Counted from the stretch's first letter, positions 10,697 through 21,421 are shown. The stretch: DNA of 64,000 nt from Herminiimonas sp. (GCA_028292665.1 JAQGLW010000081.1:24655-88654), one strand, 5' to 3'. The notes: generated by a model not told the origin, from the letters alone. Numbers and translations: made by a program.

Positions 10697-11686
10697 TTAG
10701 TGATTTCGGTCCACCGCGAAAGCGCATAATTGTAACAAAGAATCCTTGAACTGGCTATGCGCCAAGGCCGATATTGACTCAGCGGCGCGTTGCGCGGCTT
10801 GTTCAGCTGCGCGCTTGGTATAGTCGAGTGCGCCGGAATTGGTAATCGCTGCCAGAATCGAGTTGAAATGCTTTTCGTCGCCATTTTCAATACAGGCACG
10901 CACCAGTTCGCGCTGCTCCGGCGTGCCGTATTGCATTAGATGAATCAACGGCAACGTTGGTTTTCCTTCCCGTAAATCATCGCCCACATTTTTGCCGATA
11001 TCGATGGCATTGCCTGAATAATCCAGCACGTCGTCGATCAGCTGAAACGCAGTGCCGAGCGAACGTCCATATTCCGCGGCGGCTTCAATATCGGCATCGG
11101 AAGCGCCTGCCATCAATGCGCCGAGTTGGGCAGCGGCCTCGAACAGCTTTGCAGTCTTCGAGCGGATCACCTGCAAATACTGCGCTTCGGTCACATCCGG
11201 GTCATGCATGTTCAGTAATTGCAACACTTCGCCTTCTGCGATCACGTTGGTCGCATCCGCCAGTATCTGCATAATGCGCATGTTGCCGACCGATACCATC
11301 ATTTGAAATGCGCGCGAATACAGAAAGTCACCGACCAGCACCGACGCGGCATTGCCGAACAGCGCATTGGCGGTCTGCCGGCCCCGACGTAGCGACGATT
11401 CGTCCACTACGTCGTCGTGCAACAGCGTTGCAGTGTGAATAAATTCAATGACGCAGGCCAGTTCGTGATGGGCAGTGCCTTGATAGTTATAAGCGTTAGC
11501 GAAAAGCAACACCAATGCCGGCCGAATGCGCTTTCCGCCTGCGCTGATGATGTATTCCGCAATCTGATTAACCAAAGTCACATCCGAATGCAATTTCCGG
11601 CGAATTACCTGGTTGACCGCTTCCATGTCGGCGGCAATCGGTTCGTTGAGGGTGCGTGACCTGGCGGGATGGGGAATGGCAGACAA
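10697..11686 (-). CDS. ispB: Polyprenyl (octaprenyl) diphosphate synthase IspB
   Basis: IspB elongates farnesyl diphosphate with isopentenyl diphosphate to make the ubiquinone side chain. The 329-residue protein has both aspartate-rich motifs: the first as LLHDDVVDESSLRRGR, the second as FQLIDDVLDYSG. The GGKRIRPALVLLFANA substrate-binding stretch is also present. The frame begins at a TTG (11684-11686). The next in-frame ATG would remove about 21 residues that resemble relatives, so TTG is preferred with moderate confidence. Chain length (C40 or other) cannot be read from sequence. It diverges from rplU. Confidence 0.93.
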   Translation of the reverse strand: MSAIPHPARSRTLNEPIAADMEAVNQVIRRKLHSDVTLVNQIAEYIISAGGKRIRPALVLLFANAYNYQGTAHHELACVIEFIHTATLLHDDVVDESSLRRGRQTANALFGNAASVLVGDFLYSRAFQMMVSVGNMRIMQILADATNVIAEGEVLQLLNMHDPDVTEAQYLQVIRSKTAKLFEAAAQLGALMAGASDADIEAAAEYGRSLGTAFQLIDDVLDYSGNAIDIGKNVGDDLREGKPTLPLIHLMQYGTPEQRELVRACIENGDEKHFNSILAAITNSGALDYTKRAAEQAAQRAAESISALAHSQFKDSLLQLCAFAVDRNH

Positions 11687-11820
11687 GGTAAAACCTGTTA
11701 AAGAATCATCAAGTGATGGAATTATACGATGATCGGCTTGTTAAAGCCGTGATTACAGTCATGTTGTGAAGAGCCCGTCTGACATCCTCAGGCTATCGCT
11801 TCGCATGCCCTTCAGAAGTT

Positions 11821-11849
11821 TTGACCGGGATGCTAAGTCCATGTATAAT
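11821..11849 (+). promoter_or_regulatory. Sigma-70 promoter for rplU-rpmA
   Basis: A -35 box TTGACC (11821-11826), a 17-bp spacer and a perfect -10 box TATAAT (11844-11849) lie about 85 bp upstream of the rplU ATG. The resulting 5' leader of roughly 77 nt contains a small GGAA/TTCC hairpin around an A-rich loop. Confidence 0.85.
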
Positions 11850-11932
11850 TTGAGGTTTTCCCGATTCTGTCCAGAAATTTCATGGGCGTTAGGAAAAAGA
11901 AAAAATTCCTTAATTATTCGATGAGGTTTCAC

Positions 11933-12244
11933 ATGTACGCGGTCATAAAAACCGGCGGCAAACAATATAAAGTTGCTGCTGGCGAAAAACTCAAAATAGA
12001 ACAGATACCGGCAGACATTGGTTCCGAAATCACTTTAGATCAAGTGCTCGCAGTGGGCGCTGGTGACACCATCAAATTTGGTGTGCCGCTGGTCGAAGGT
12101 GCTACGGTCCTGGCTACGGTTTTGGCGCATGGTCGCCACGATAAGGTAAAGATTTTCAAGATGCGCCGCCGTAAGCACTATCAGAAGCACCAAGGCCATC
12201 GCCAAAATTATACCGAATTGCAAATCGTCTCGATCAACGGCTAA
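11933..12244 (+). CDS. rplU: 50S ribosomal protein L21
   Basis: L21 binds 23S rRNA in the large subunit. From the ATG at 11933 the 103-residue product begins [20 protein letters not shown], the invariant L21 start. The C-terminal half has the family sequence [21 protein letters not shown], a basic rRNA-binding tail. The open frame extends upstream to 11882, but those 17 codons are unlike any L21 N-terminus and belong to the leader. A GAGG ribosome site precedes the ATG. rpmA follows 37 bp later in the usual pair. Confidence 0.98.
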   Translation: MYAVIKTGGKQYKVAAGEKLKIEQIPADIGSEITLDQVLAVGAGDTIKFGVPLVEGATVLATVLAHGRHDKVKIFKMRRRKHYQKHQGHRQNYTELQIVSING

Positions 12245-12281
12245 GCCTTGATCGAGCTAACCAGATATACAGGAGTCTGAA

Positions 12282-12539
12282 ATGGCACATAAAAAGGGCG
12301 GCGGCACTACGCGCAACGGTCGCGATTCCGAGTCGAAACGACTGGGCGTCAAAGTATACGGCGGCCAGGAAATCAATGCCGGCGGCATCATCATTCGTCA
12401 ACGCGGCACCAAAGTGCACCCGGGCGAAAACGTCGGCATGGGCAAAGACCATACCTTGTTTGCGCTGATCAACGGCAAAGTGAAATTTGCCGTCAAAGGC
12501 GAAGCACAGCGTCAGTTTGTAACAGTAGTTCCTGCTTAA
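12282..12539 (+). CDS. rpmA: 50S ribosomal protein L27
   Basis: L27 reaches toward the peptidyl-transferase centre with its flexible N-terminus. The 85-residue product [20 protein letters not shown] is canonical and matches the proteobacterial length, with no cleavable Firmicute-type extension. An AGGAG ribosome site lies 7-8 bp upstream. It is co-transcribed with rplU. A terminator-like element follows before obgE. Confidence 0.98.
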   Translation: MAHKKGGGTTRNGRDSESKRLGVKVYGGQEINAGGIIIRQRGTKVHPGENVGMGKDHTLFALINGKVKFAVKGEAQRQFVTVVPA

Positions 12540-12565
12540 GCAAATTCTTTAAGTACGCAAGGTAA

Positions 12566-13741
<1,176 letters not shown>

Positions 13742-13768
13742 TCACGGTATTCAAAATTGATTGTCGTT

Positions 13769-13821
13769 CGGCCTCTTTACTCCCAAAGAGAGAGAGGCCG
13801 GAATCCGGAGTCTTCTCCGGA
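13769..13821 (+). promoter_or_regulatory. Paired hairpins in the obgE-proB gap (proB leader)
   Basis: CGGCCTCT (13769-13776) pairs with AGAGGCCG (13793-13800). It is followed at once by TCCGGA (13804-13809) pairing with TCCGGA (13816-13821). No T-tract follows either, so they look like leader structure or weak termination rather than a classic terminator. They lie 84-136 bp before the proB ATG. Confidence 0.45.
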
Positions 13822-13904
13822 AAACGGCACTGGTTCCCGGCTGGCGTCGGGATAGCGGAAATTCCGTGAAGCCATCGGCTAACTCAGCGCGGTCAGATAA
13901 GAAC

Positions 13905-15023
13905 ATGAACTCTGTCATTCAAAAAGCAAAACGTCTGATCATAAAGGTCGGTTCATCGCTCGTCACCGACGATGGCAAGGGGCTCGACAATACCGCCATC
14001 GTAAAATGGGCTGCGCAAATTGCACAGCTGCGTTCACTCGGAAAAGAAGTGGTGCTGGTGAGTTCCGGTGCAATTGCCGAAGGCATGCAGCGTCTCGGAT
14101 TCGACAAGCGTCCGACCGGCATTCATGAATTGCAGGCCTGTGCAGCAGTCGGACAAATGGGGCTGGCGCAAATTTATGAAACCAGCTTTCGGGCGCATAA
14201 TTTGCGTACTGCGCAAGTATTGCTGACGCACGCCGACCTGGCCGATCGCGAGCGTTATCTGAATGCGCGTTCGACGCTTTTTACGCTGCTGCGTTTAGGA
14301 GTGGTGCCGATCATCAATGAGAATGACACGGTGGTCACCGATGAGATCAAATTCGGCGATAACGACACGCTCGGTGCGCTGGTGGCGAACTTGATAGAAG
14401 GCGATGTGCTGATCATACTGACGGACCAAAAAGGTTTGTTCACTGCGGATCCGCGCAAAGATCCGGGAGCGCAATTCGTGCATGAAGCCAAAGCCGACGA
14501 TCCGGCGCTGGAAGCGATGGCGGGCGGCGCCGGCACCGGTATCGGCCGCGGCGGCATGCTGACCAAAATCCTGGCGGCCAAGCGCGCCGCGACTTCCGGT
14601 GCGCATACCATCATTGCCTGGGGCCGGGAAGACAATGTGCTGATCCGTTTGACTGCGGGAGAGGCGATCGGCACGCAATTGACTGCGCAGACTGCGCCAC
14701 TGACGGCGCGCAAGCAATGGATGGCGGATCATTTGCAAACGGCGGGCAAGGTAATCCTCGATGCGGGTGCGGTTCAGAAGCTTACGACTGAAGGAAAATC
14801 ATTGTTGCCGATCGGCGTGATCGAAATCGGCGGCGAATTCGGCCGCGGCGACGTGATTACCTGTACCGACGAATTCGGCCGAGCAATCGCGCGCGGGATG
14901 ACCAACTATTCAAGTTCCGAAGCGCGGCGCATCATGCGGCATCCGTCAGCGGAAATTCTGGCGATCCTGGGGTTTGTGGAGGAACCGGAACTGATTCACA
15001 GAGACAATATGGTATTGCTCTGA
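13905..15023 (+). CDS. proB: Glutamate 5-kinase ProB (kinase plus PUA domain)
   Basis: ProB makes glutamyl-5-phosphate, the first committed and proline-inhibited step of proline synthesis. From the ATG at 13905 the product is 372 residues, close to the E. coli 367. The amino-acid kinase domain starts [13 protein letters not shown] and holds the substrate loops [16 protein letters not shown] and [20 protein letters not shown], then [21 protein letters not shown]-terminal PUA domain follows (~residue 280 onward). The upstream open extension from 13761 contains the leader hairpins and has no family match, so it is excluded. proA is not adjacent. Confidence 0.95.
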   Translation: MNSVIQKAKRLIIKVGSSLVTDDGKGLDNTAIVKWAAQIAQLRSLGKEVVLVSSGAIAEGMQRLGFDKRPTGIHELQACAAVGQMGLAQIYETSFRAHNLRTAQVLLTHADLADRERYLNARSTLFTLLRLGVVPIINENDTVVTDEIKFGDNDTLGALVANLIEGDVLIILTDQKGLFTADPRKDPGAQFVHEAKADDPALEAMAGGAGTGIGRGGMLTKILAAKRAATSGAHTIIAWGREDNVLIRLTAGEAIGTQLTAQTAPLTARKQWMADHLQTAGKVILDAGAVQKLTTEGKSLLPIGVIEIGGEFGRGDVITCTDEFGRAIARGMTNYSSSEARRIMRHPSAEILAILGFVEEPELIHRDNMVLL

Positions 15024-15110
15024 TTCCTGTACCTCGAAAGCGCTGGCAGTATCCGAACGTAAACGCCGGACTTCCGGAATGCCGGGCATTAATTTAAGTT
15101 GTCTGCAGGT

Positions 15111-15148
15111 TTTAATTCGCCAAATTAAATATCGGGCAATTAATTGCC
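15111..15148. terminator. Inverted repeats between convergent proB and the CNP1-like gene
   Basis: TTTAATT (15111-15117) pairs with AATTAAA (15123-15129). It is followed by the perfect palindrome GGCAATTAATTGCC (15135-15148), which overlaps the stop of the minus-strand gene. Lying between converging genes, they may end transcription in both directions, but they are A/T-rich and weak. Confidence 0.35.
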
Positions 15149-15739
15149 TGCCGCCGGCGACAATGAACGCTGCATTCGTATTCTGTCCAGCATTGTTGCC
15201 GCAGTACCCGCGACAGTAAGACCCTGGCAAAAATAATCCAGGGCTAATGTGGCCTGCTGGCGATTGGCGGCGTTGCGGACAATCGGCTCCCACTTGTCGC
15301 GGCGCGAACGCGACCAACTGCCGTCCGGGTGTCCGAAAGCGTAAAGTTTCTTTTCAAATGACTGGCAGCGAATGCCTTCGTAACTGATATTTTTGGCGCC
15401 TGTGGCGCTGGTGGCCACCAGCGTATAGCGGATCACGCCGTCTGTGCCGACCGTGAGCGACTTGGCGTCGATGACGAAAGACTGCGTGGCTGTCGCACTG
15501 ACGTAAAAAGGCAGCAAATTTTCAGCGACGGGTGCCGCAGGCAATTGCACGGCGATTTCCTGCCAGGGCTTGTCCTCATCGTCAAAGTCCTCCTCAAACC
15601 GGGATTGGGCATGGACGATTGCCGCAGCGCTTAGAAAAATGGCAAAAGCGGCCGCCATGCCGTGCTTGATCATGCCGGCATGTCTGAAACCAGCGAAGGC
15701 GGATGCAAAAGGATGTCTTGAAAACATAGGCTCATTCAT
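15140..15739 (-). CDS. CNP1-like family exported protein
   Basis: This matches the CNP1-like (cryptic neisserial protein) family of small secreted or periplasmic proteobacterial proteins, whose function is not known. A signal peptide is visible at [24 protein letters not shown], followed by an acidic patch ([14 protein letters not shown]) and the conserved segment [17 protein letters not shown]. The ATG at 15739 overlaps the rppH stop (ATGAATGA) and would couple translation to it. An internal ATG at 15673 would give a tidier signal peptide and is a real alternative. No catalytic motif is visible. Confidence 0.72.
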   Translation of the reverse strand: MNEPMFSRHPFASAFAGFRHAGMIKHGMAAAFAIFLSAAAIVHAQSRFEEDFDDEDKPWQEIAVQLPAAPVAENLLPFYVSATATQSFVIDAKSLTVGTDGVIRYTLVATSATGAKNISYEGIRCQSFEKKLYAFGHPDGSWSRSRRDKWEPIVRNAANRQQATLALDYFCQGLTVAGTAATMLDRIRMQRSLSPAAGN

Positions 15740-16322
15740 TGTTTGGTTGAATCTCTTTGGCATCCGGTTCATCCAGTCCTGTCTTGGCCGAATGTGCCTG
15801 TGCCTGGCGCAGGTAGCGGGCAATATGGCGCTGGGCGCCGGCTTGTATCGGACGCGTCAGAAAGCGCGACAATTCCTGCAGCGCCCGCTGATAGACATCG
15901 CGTTTGAACTCGATCACAACATCCAGCGGCACCCAGTAATCGTGCCAGCGCCATGCGTCGAACTCCGGATGGTCGGTGACGCGCAGATTAACGTCGCAAT
16001 CGCGTCCGGTCATGCGCAGCAGGAACCATATCTGCTTCTGGCCCCGGTAATGACCGCGGATCTCGCGCTTGATGAAATGATCGGGAACCTCGTAGCGCAG
16101 CCAGTCGCGCGTGCGTCCGATGATCTTGACGTGTTCCGCCTTCAGGCCGACTTCTTCTTCGAGTTCACGGAACATCGCCTGCTCCGGAGTTTCTCCGAAT
16201 TTGATCCCGCCTTGGGGAAACTGCCACGAATGTTCGCGCACCCGCTTTCCCCACCACACCTCGTTATTGGTGTTCAGGAGGATGATGCCGACGTTCGGGC
16301 GAAAGCCTTCACGGTCCAGCAT
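15732..16322 (-). CDS. rppH: RNA pyrophosphohydrolase RppH
   Basis: RppH removes pyrophosphate from mRNA 5' ends to trigger RNase E decay. The 196-residue product begins [17 protein letters not shown], the typical RppH start. It has the Nudix box [23 protein letters not shown] and the RNA-binding [10 protein letters not shown] and [11 protein letters not shown] stretches. The frame continues upstream to 16427, but that extension is unlike the family and is excluded. A C-terminal tail of about 40 residues past the Nudix fold is common in betaproteobacteria. It diverges from proS. Confidence 0.95.
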   Translation of the reverse strand: MLDREGFRPNVGIILLNTNNEVWWGKRVREHSWQFPQGGIKFGETPEQAMFRELEEEVGLKAEHVKIIGRTRDWLRYEVPDHFIKREIRGHYRGQKQIWFLLRMTGRDCDVNLRVTDHPEFDAWRWHDYWVPLDVVIEFKRDVYQRALQELSRFLTRPIQAGAQRHIARYLRQAQAHSAKTGLDEPDAKEIQPNNE

Positions 16323-16520
16323 GTTGCACCTCAAAACTTTCTGCGGCCAGGTGCGCCTCAACATAAACTCAACACGCAAAGTGTTATGCCCTGGACATGT
16401 CCTCACCACGACGCGAGCAGGGGGCATTAATCAATTGTGCAAAGAGTGGGCGCATCAGCCAGCTAATCCTTTAAAATTGAGTTGATTATAACCCTCTCTT
16501 TTTAAAAAGAATTCATAGTT

Positions 16521-18254
16521 ATGCGCGCATCCCGATTTTTTATTTCTACACTAAAAGAAGCCCCGTCCGATGCAGAAATCATCAGCCATAAATTGATGCT
16601 GCGTGCCGGGATGATAAAACGCCTGGGTTCCGGAATTTATACCTATATGCCGATGGGTTTGCGCGTGATCCGCAAAGTGGAAGCGATCGTGCGCGAAGAG
16701 ATGAACCGGGGCGGGGCTGTCGAGTTGCTAATGCCCGTCGTTCAACCTGCCGAACTGTGGCAGGAAACCGGGCGCTGGGACAAAATGGGCCCGGAACTGA
16801 TGCGAGTGAAAGATCGCCACGGCCGCGATTATGCGATTCAGCCGACTTCGGAAGAGGTCATTACCGATATGGTTCGGACGGAAATCAAGTCATACCGCCA
16901 GCTGCCGATCAACTTTTATCATATCCAGACCAAATTCCGCGATGAACGCCGTCCGCGTTTCGGCCTGATGCGCGGTCGCGAATTCACGATGAAGGATGCC
17001 TATTCGTTCGACCGGGACGTGGAAGGCATGCAGCGGTCATATGAGGTTATGTATGACGCTTATGTGCGGATTTTCGATCGGTTCGGCCTGCAGTTCCGTG
17101 CGGTCGCCGCCGACAATGGCGCTATCGGCGGATCGGGCTCGCACGAATTCCATGTGATTGCCGATACCGGCGAAGATGCGCTCGTCTATTGCCCGACATC
17201 CGGCTATGCGGCCAATATGGAAGCGGCCGAGGCGGTCGCCTTGACGGCAATGCGCGGCGCGGCTGCGCAAGCGTTGAACAAGACGCCGACCCCGGGCAAA
17301 TCGAAGTGCGAGGATGTCGCGGCTTTGCTTGGCTTGCCTCTGTCGCAGACCGTCAAGTCGATTGTGCTCACAGTCGAAAAAGAAGAGAAAGGCCTGATCA
17401 ATAAGGAAGTCTGGCTGCTGCTGCTGCGCGGCGACCATGAACTGAATGAAGTGAAGGTGAACAAAGTGCCGGGACTGGGCAATTATCGATTTGCAACGGA
17501 AGCCGAAATTGTCGAATGGTTTGGCACGCCGCCCGGCTATCTCGGCCCGATAGGCACCCGCAAGCCGGTAAAGGTGGTTGCAGATCGCACGGTCGCCAAC
17601 ATGAGCGATTTCGTCTGCGGCGCCAACGAGGCGGACTATCACTATACCGGCGCCAACTGGGAGCGCGACATCCCGGAGCCGATCGTTGCCGATATCCGCA
17701 ATGTGGTTTCAGGCGATCCGTCTCCGGATGGCCAAGGCACGCTCGCAATCCAGCGCGGCATTGAAGTCGGCCATGTGTTCCAGCTCGGCACGCGCTATTC
17801 GCAAGACATGAAAGCGACCTATCTTGATGAAAACGGCAAGCCGCAACTGATGCAGATGGGCTGCTATGGCATTGGCATCACGCGCATTCTGGGCGCGGCA
17901 ATCGAACAGAACTTCGACGACAAGGGAATTATCTGGCCGGTGGCGATTGCACCCTTTGAAGTCGTGTTATGCCCGATGGGATATGACCGCAGCGAAGCGG
18001 TCAAGGCAGAAACCGACAAGCTGTATGCCGCGCTGCAGGCGGCCGGCGTGGATGCGGTGGTGGATGACCGCGGCGAGCGTCCGGGCGTCATGTTTGCCGA
18101 TTGGGAGTTGATCGGCGTGCCTCATCGCATCGTGATCGGCGATCGCGGATTAAAAGACGGCACGCTTGAATACCAGGGACGCCGCGATGCCGCTGCGACT
18201 GCGGTGCCGCTTGCGCAGATGGTCGATTTCGTTAAGGGCAAATTGAAAGCGTGA
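16521..18254 (+). CDS. proS: Prolyl-tRNA synthetase (bacterial type with editing domain)
   Basis: ProS charges tRNA-Pro. The 577-residue protein (E. coli 572) starts [19 protein letters not shown]. It has class II motif 1 in [20 protein letters not shown], motif 2 in [26 protein letters not shown] and motif 3 in [13 protein letters not shown]. The INS editing domain, which clears mis-charged Ala-tRNA-Pro, occupies roughly residues 230-390 between motifs 2 and 3. A C-terminal anticodon-binding domain follows. The ATG at 16521 is preceded by an A/T-rich stretch. Confidence 0.98.
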   Translation: MRASRFFISTLKEAPSDAEIISHKLMLRAGMIKRLGSGIYTYMPMGLRVIRKVEAIVREEMNRGGAVELLMPVVQPAELWQETGRWDKMGPELMRVKDRHGRDYAIQPTSEEVITDMVRTEIKSYRQLPINFYHIQTKFRDERRPRFGLMRGREFTMKDAYSFDRDVEGMQRSYEVMYDAYVRIFDRFGLQFRAVAADNGAIGGSGSHEFHVIADTGEDALVYCPTSGYAANMEAAEAVALTAMRGAAAQALNKTPTPGKSKCEDVAALLGLPLSQTVKSIVLTVEKEEKGLINKEVWLLLLRGDHELNEVKVNKVPGLGNYRFATEAEIVEWFGTPPGYLGPIGTRKPVKVVADRTVANMSDFVCGANEADYHYTGANWERDIPEPIVADIRNVVSGDPSPDGQGTLAIQRGIEVGHVFQLGTRYSQDMKATYLDENGKPQLMQMGCYGIGITRILGAAIEQNFDDKGIIWPVAIAPFEVVLCPMGYDRSEAVKAETDKLYAALQAAGVDAVVDDRGERPGVMFADWELIGVPHRIVIGDRGLKDGTLEYQGRRDAAATAVPLAQMVDFVKGKLKA

Positions 18255-18393
18255 GCGCATTGCATACACCGGACATGATTGTTCCGATAGCCGCTCACAA
18301 GAATTGTGGAAGCGGCACAGTCGCCGGCGATAAATCCAATGGGGCGGTTAAAAAAACAGGCCGCCTGATAATCGGCTGCGGGATCGTCCGGAC

Positions 18394-19002
18394 ATGAGCC
18401 GTGCATTCCTGTTCAGGCTTGCCATCATCACAGCACTATGCTGCAGCGCCGATGCCATCGCAGGCAATCAAAAGGAAGAGGCGCTGGCCGATTCCGTGCG
18501 GATTGCGCTGTCCAATGCCATCACGGATGCGCGTCCGCCAAAGGCCAAATTCGATGATATCAATGAGCGCATCAAGTATCTATACTGGCTCGGCGAAATG
18601 TCCGAGCGCCTGAAGCGCAAGCTGCCCGACGTGCAGGTGCGGCTTGAATTTCTGGAAACCGTCTGGTATGAAGCGAAGCGGGCGGGGCTCGATCCGGCGA
18701 TGGTGCTCGGGTTGGTCCAGGTTGAATCGGCTTTTCGCAAATATGCGATGTCGAATGTCGGCGCGCGCGGTTATATGCAGGTCATGCCGTTCTGGACGCG
18801 TGTGATAGGCGACCGCGATTCCAAGAAGCTGTTTCATATGCAGACCAATCTGCGTTACGGCTGTTCGATCCTGCGCATGTATATCGATATGGAGCAAGGC
18901 AATCTGTATCTGGCCCTCGGGCGCTACAACGGCAGCCGCGGGCGGCCTGACTATCCGAACGCGGTGCTGGCGGCATGGAAGCGATGGGAATACAAACGCT
19001 GA
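18394..19002 (+). CDS. Lytic transglycosylase (SLT domain), exported
   Basis: This 202-residue protein has an N-terminal signal sequence (FLFRLAIITALCCSADAIAG). A C-terminal Slt70-type domain carries the catalytic glutamate in LVQVESAFRKYAMSNVGARGYMQVMPFW, followed by NLRYGCSILRMY and LALGRYNGSRG. Such enzymes cleave the MurNAc-GlcNAc bond and form 1,6-anhydro products. The Slt domain with little else suggests a soluble periplasmic or envelope-associated enzyme. A strong bidirectional terminator lies just downstream, between it and the converging SWIB gene. Confidence 0.9.
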   Translation: MSRAFLFRLAIITALCCSADAIAGNQKEEALADSVRIALSNAITDARPPKAKFDDINERIKYLYWLGEMSERLKRKLPDVQVRLEFLETVWYEAKRAGLDPAMVLGLVQVESAFRKYAMSNVGARGYMQVMPFWTRVIGDRDSKKLFHMQTNLRYGCSILRMYIDMEQGNLYLALGRYNGSRGRPDYPNAVLAAWKRWEYKR

Positions 19003-19091
19003 TGAAACATGATGCGCCGTCGTTGCGCTCTTTGGCGGACCGTATGAATATCCAGCCTGGCAAGCTGATTTGCGCCGGCATCGGCACCAAC

Positions 19092-19119
19092 AAAAACGCC
19101 CGCGGTTGCGGGCGTTTTT
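19092..19119. terminator. Bidirectional intrinsic terminator
   Basis: CGCCCGC (19097-19103) pairs with GCGGGCG (19108-19114) around a GGTT loop. It is flanked by five A's on the left and five T's on the right. It can terminate both the lytic transglycosylase (plus) and the SWIB/H1 gene (minus). Confidence 0.92.
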
Positions 19120-19140
19120 GTTTGGCACGTGGTAAGAAAA

Positions 19141-19617
19141 TTATTTCAAGTGGCCGGAGATGAGTTTGGTCATCTCGAACATCGACACTTGCTTCTTGCC
19201 GCCAAACACAGCTTTCAGCTTTTCATCTGCATTGATGTTGCGTTTGTTCGCTTCGTCTTGCAGCTTGTTCTTCTTGATGTAGTCCCAGACCTTTTTGGTG
19301 ACTTCGGTACGCGGCAGCGGATTCGATCCCACAACAGCGCCCAGTACGGCGGACGGTGTCATTGGTTTCATGAATGCTGCATTTGGCTTGCGTGCGGTCT
19401 TGGGCTTTGCTGCTTTTTTGGCTGCCGGTTTTGCTGCAGCTTTTTTGGCCGGAGCGGCTTTTTTAGCTACTGGTTTTGCTGCGGCTTTTTTGGCTGCTGG
19501 TTTTGCCGCAGCTTTTTTGGCAGCTGGTTTTGCTGCAGCTTTCTTTGCTGCTGGTTTTTTAGCAGCGGACTTCTTGGCGGCCGGTTTAGTGGCCGCGGGT
19601 TTTTTGGCAGTTGCCAT
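19141..19617 (-). CDS. Histone H1-like tail fused to a SWIB/MDM2 domain
   Basis: The first half of this 158-residue protein is almost entirely Lys, Ala and Pro in [13 protein letters not shown] repeats, as in eukaryotic H1 tails and bacterial HctB/BpH-type proteins, and should bind DNA through charge. The C-terminal ~80 residues form a SWIB domain (FMKPMTPSAVLGAVVG, then TEVTKKVWDYIKKNKLQD and VSMFEMTKLISGHLK), a fold known from chromatin remodellers and from chlamydial and betaproteobacterial proteins. The ATG at 19617 sits about 9 bp after AGGAGG, and the TTG two codons upstream is rejected. It is probably a nucleoid-associated protein; its targets are unknown. Confidence 0.9.
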   Translation of the reverse strand: MATAKKPAATKPAAKKSAAKKPAAKKAAAKPAAKKAAAKPAAKKAAAKPVAKKAAPAKKAAAKPAAKKAAKPKTARKPNAAFMKPMTPSAVLGAVVGSNPLPRTEVTKKVWDYIKKNKLQDEANKRNINADEKLKAVFGGKKQVSMFEMTKLISGHLK

Positions 19618-19686
19618 CTTCAAACCTCCTTCACTATAGTGTTGGGAAATTGCGCCATGTCACGCACCGCTAATAGTGGTGGGGTT

Positions 19687-19714
19687 TTAATAGCTATGCA
19701 AGTGTTTTTTGCAA
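19687..19714 (-). promoter_or_regulatory. Candidate promoter of the H1/SWIB gene
   Basis: On the minus strand TTGCAA (19709-19714), a 16-bp spacer and TATTAA (19687-19692) form a plausible sigma-70 promoter, about 65 bp before the start codon. A second TTGCAT lies within the spacer region and could serve an alternative -10. Prediction by eye only. Confidence 0.45.
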
Positions 19715-20053
19715 GTTTTTTGCATGAATCGTCTAATCCGCGCCACGCAGTCTTCATAGGGAGAAAGCAAAGAGCCCGAATGCCGGGCCGGAGAGAGGTT
19801 CGATTCGTGTGCAACCGGACTCGTTCCGATCTCGTTCCGATGCCTGGTTTTTTGACTGCAGGAGTTTTTGAAGAGAGCGTCGGTTGCACCAAGTTGGTCC
19901 GGCAGTCTCCCTGCCGTCTGTTTCGGAACGAATCAGGAGATGCCTGGGTCCGAAATCCGGTCTGTTTCTTTACCCGGATAGCTCTGTTATGCAGCTCTAT
20001 GGCAATGGCCTGTTACAAACTTTCAGGAGTAAAGAGTCGCCGGGCCGAGTGCA
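19715..20053. other. Gene-free, inverted-repeat-rich region between ffh and the H1/SWIB gene
   Basis: No convincing CDS is visible. Structure is dense. GTGCAACCG (19809-19817) is complementary to CGGTTGCAC (19881-19889). Between them are two tandem copies of CGTTCCGAT (19822-19830 and 19833-19841). A matching CGGAACG (19924-19930) lies downstream and could pair with either copy. CGGCAG/CTGCCG (19900-19905/19911-19916) is a tight hairpin. GATGCCTGG occurs twice, exactly 100 bp apart (19839 and 19939). It may hold an sRNA, the ffh 3' UTR or a long leader of the H1/SWIB gene. Confidence 0.5.
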
Positions 20054-21421
20054 TCAGCGCATGCCGGGCATCATGCCTTTCATGCCGCGCATCATCTTCA
20101 TCATGCCGCCGCCTTTAAGCTTCTTCATCATCGATTGCATTTGCTCGAATTGCGCCAGCATGCGATTGACTTCCTGCACCTGGACGCCGGCGCCGGCAGC
20201 GATGCGGCGCTTGCGCGATGCCTTGATCAGCTCGGGTTTGGTGCGTTCCTGCGGCGTCATCGAGTTGATGATGCCTTCCATCCGGCGTACCTGCTTGTCG
20301 GCCTGATCCATATTGGCGCCGCTGGCGGCTTGCTGGAATTGCGCTGGCAGCTTGTCGACCAGATTGGATAGGCCGCCCATTTTTTTCATTTGGCCGAGTT
20401 GCGCCTTGAAGTCGTTCAGGTCAAACTTGCCTCCGACTTTTATCTTGTGCGCGAGATCCTGTGCGGCAGCGACGTCGACGCCTTTCCTGGCTTCTTCCAC
20501 CAGGGCAAGTATGTCGCCCATGCCGAGGATGCGGCTTGCCATCCGGTTCGGATCGAACGCTTCCAGGCCGTCGAGCTTTTCCGCCACGCCGGCGAACTTG
20601 ATCGGCTTGCCGGTAATGTGACGTACCGATAGCGCCGCACCGCCGCGCGCATCGCCATCGAGCTTGGTCAGCACGATGCCGGTCAGCGGCAGTGCGTCGT
20701 TGAACGCCTTGGCGGTATTGATCGCATCCTGACCCAGCATCGCGTCTACCACGAACAGCGTCTCGATCGGCTTGACGGCTGCATGCAGTGCGCTGATTTC
20801 CTGCATCATCGCTTCATCGATGCCCAGGCGGCCGGCGGTATCGATGATCAGTACGTCGTGATAATGCCTTTTCGCATGATCGACTGCCGCCAGCGCAATG
20901 GCAACCGGCTTGTCGGTCGATTGCGATGGGAAAAAATCGGCGCCGACCTGGGCGGTCACGGTTTGCAACTGGCTGATCGCAGCCGGACGGTAGACGTCGA
21001 CGGAAACGGTCAGCACCTTTTTCTTTTTCTCTTCACGCAGATATTTGGCGAGTTTGCCGACCGTCGTGGTCTTGCCGGCGCCTTGCAGGCCGGCCATCAG
21101 GATAATCGCCGGCGGCTGGGTCGCAAAGCTCAGTTGCGATGCTTCCGGGCCCAAATCCGCTCCCATGATGGCGGCCAATTCCTTCTGAACCACGCCGACC
21201 AGCGCCTGGCCGGGAGTGAGAGAGCCGATGACTTCTTCGCCGAGCGCTTTTTCCTTGACGCGGCTGATGAATTCTCGGACGGCGGGCAACGCAACGTCGG
21301 CCTCGAGCAATGCCAGACGCACCTCTCGCAGCATATCGGCAGTGTTGGATTCGGTCAGGCGCGCTTCGCCGCGCATGGTTTTTACAACTTTGGCAAGGCG
21401 CTGAGTCAGATTGTCGAGCAT
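20054..21421 (-). CDS. ffh: Signal recognition particle protein Ffh
   Basis: Ffh binds 4.5S RNA and signal sequences and delivers ribosomes to FtsY. From ATG 21421 the 455-residue protein begins MLDNLTQRLAKVVKTMRGEA, the standard N domain. The G domain has Walker A GLQGAGKTTTVGKLA, DTAGRLGIDEAMM and TKLDGDARGG. The methionine-rich M domain ends in a glycine/methionine tail (KGGGMMKMMRGMKGMMPGMR). The frame runs upstream to 21493 without family similarity and is excluded. The 4.5S RNA gene was not found nearby. It diverges from the ccsA-like gene. Confidence 0.98.
   Translation of the reverse strand: MLDNLTQRLAKVVKTMRGEARLTESNTADMLREVRLALLEADVALPAVREFISRVKEKALGEEVIGSLTPGQALVGVVQKELAAIMGADLGPEASQLSFATQPPAIILMAGLQGAGKTTTVGKLAKYLREEKKKKVLTVSVDVYRPAAISQLQTVTAQVGADFFPSQSTDKPVAIALAAVDHAKRHYHDVLIIDTAGRLGIDEAMMQEISALHAAVKPIETLFVVDAMLGQDAINTAKAFNDALPLTGIVLTKLDGDARGGAALSVRHITGKPIKFAGVAEKLDGLEAFDPNRMASRILGMGDILALVEEARKGVDVAAAQDLAHKIKVGGKFDLNDFKAQLGQMKKMGGLSNLVDKLPAQFQQAASGANMDQADKQVRRMEGIINSMTPQERTKPELIKASRKRRIAAGAGVQVQEVNRMLAQFEQMQSMMKKLKGGGMMKMMRGMKGMMPGMR

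Noticed and set aside
13761..13904. N-terminal extension of ProB
   Set aside because: It contains two hairpins and has no similarity to glutamate kinases; ATG 13905 gives the normal N-terminus.
19884..20306. 140-codon plus-strand ORF spanning the ffh 3' end
   Set aside because: No family motif; mostly antisense to ffh, and it crosses the repeat-rich intergenic region.
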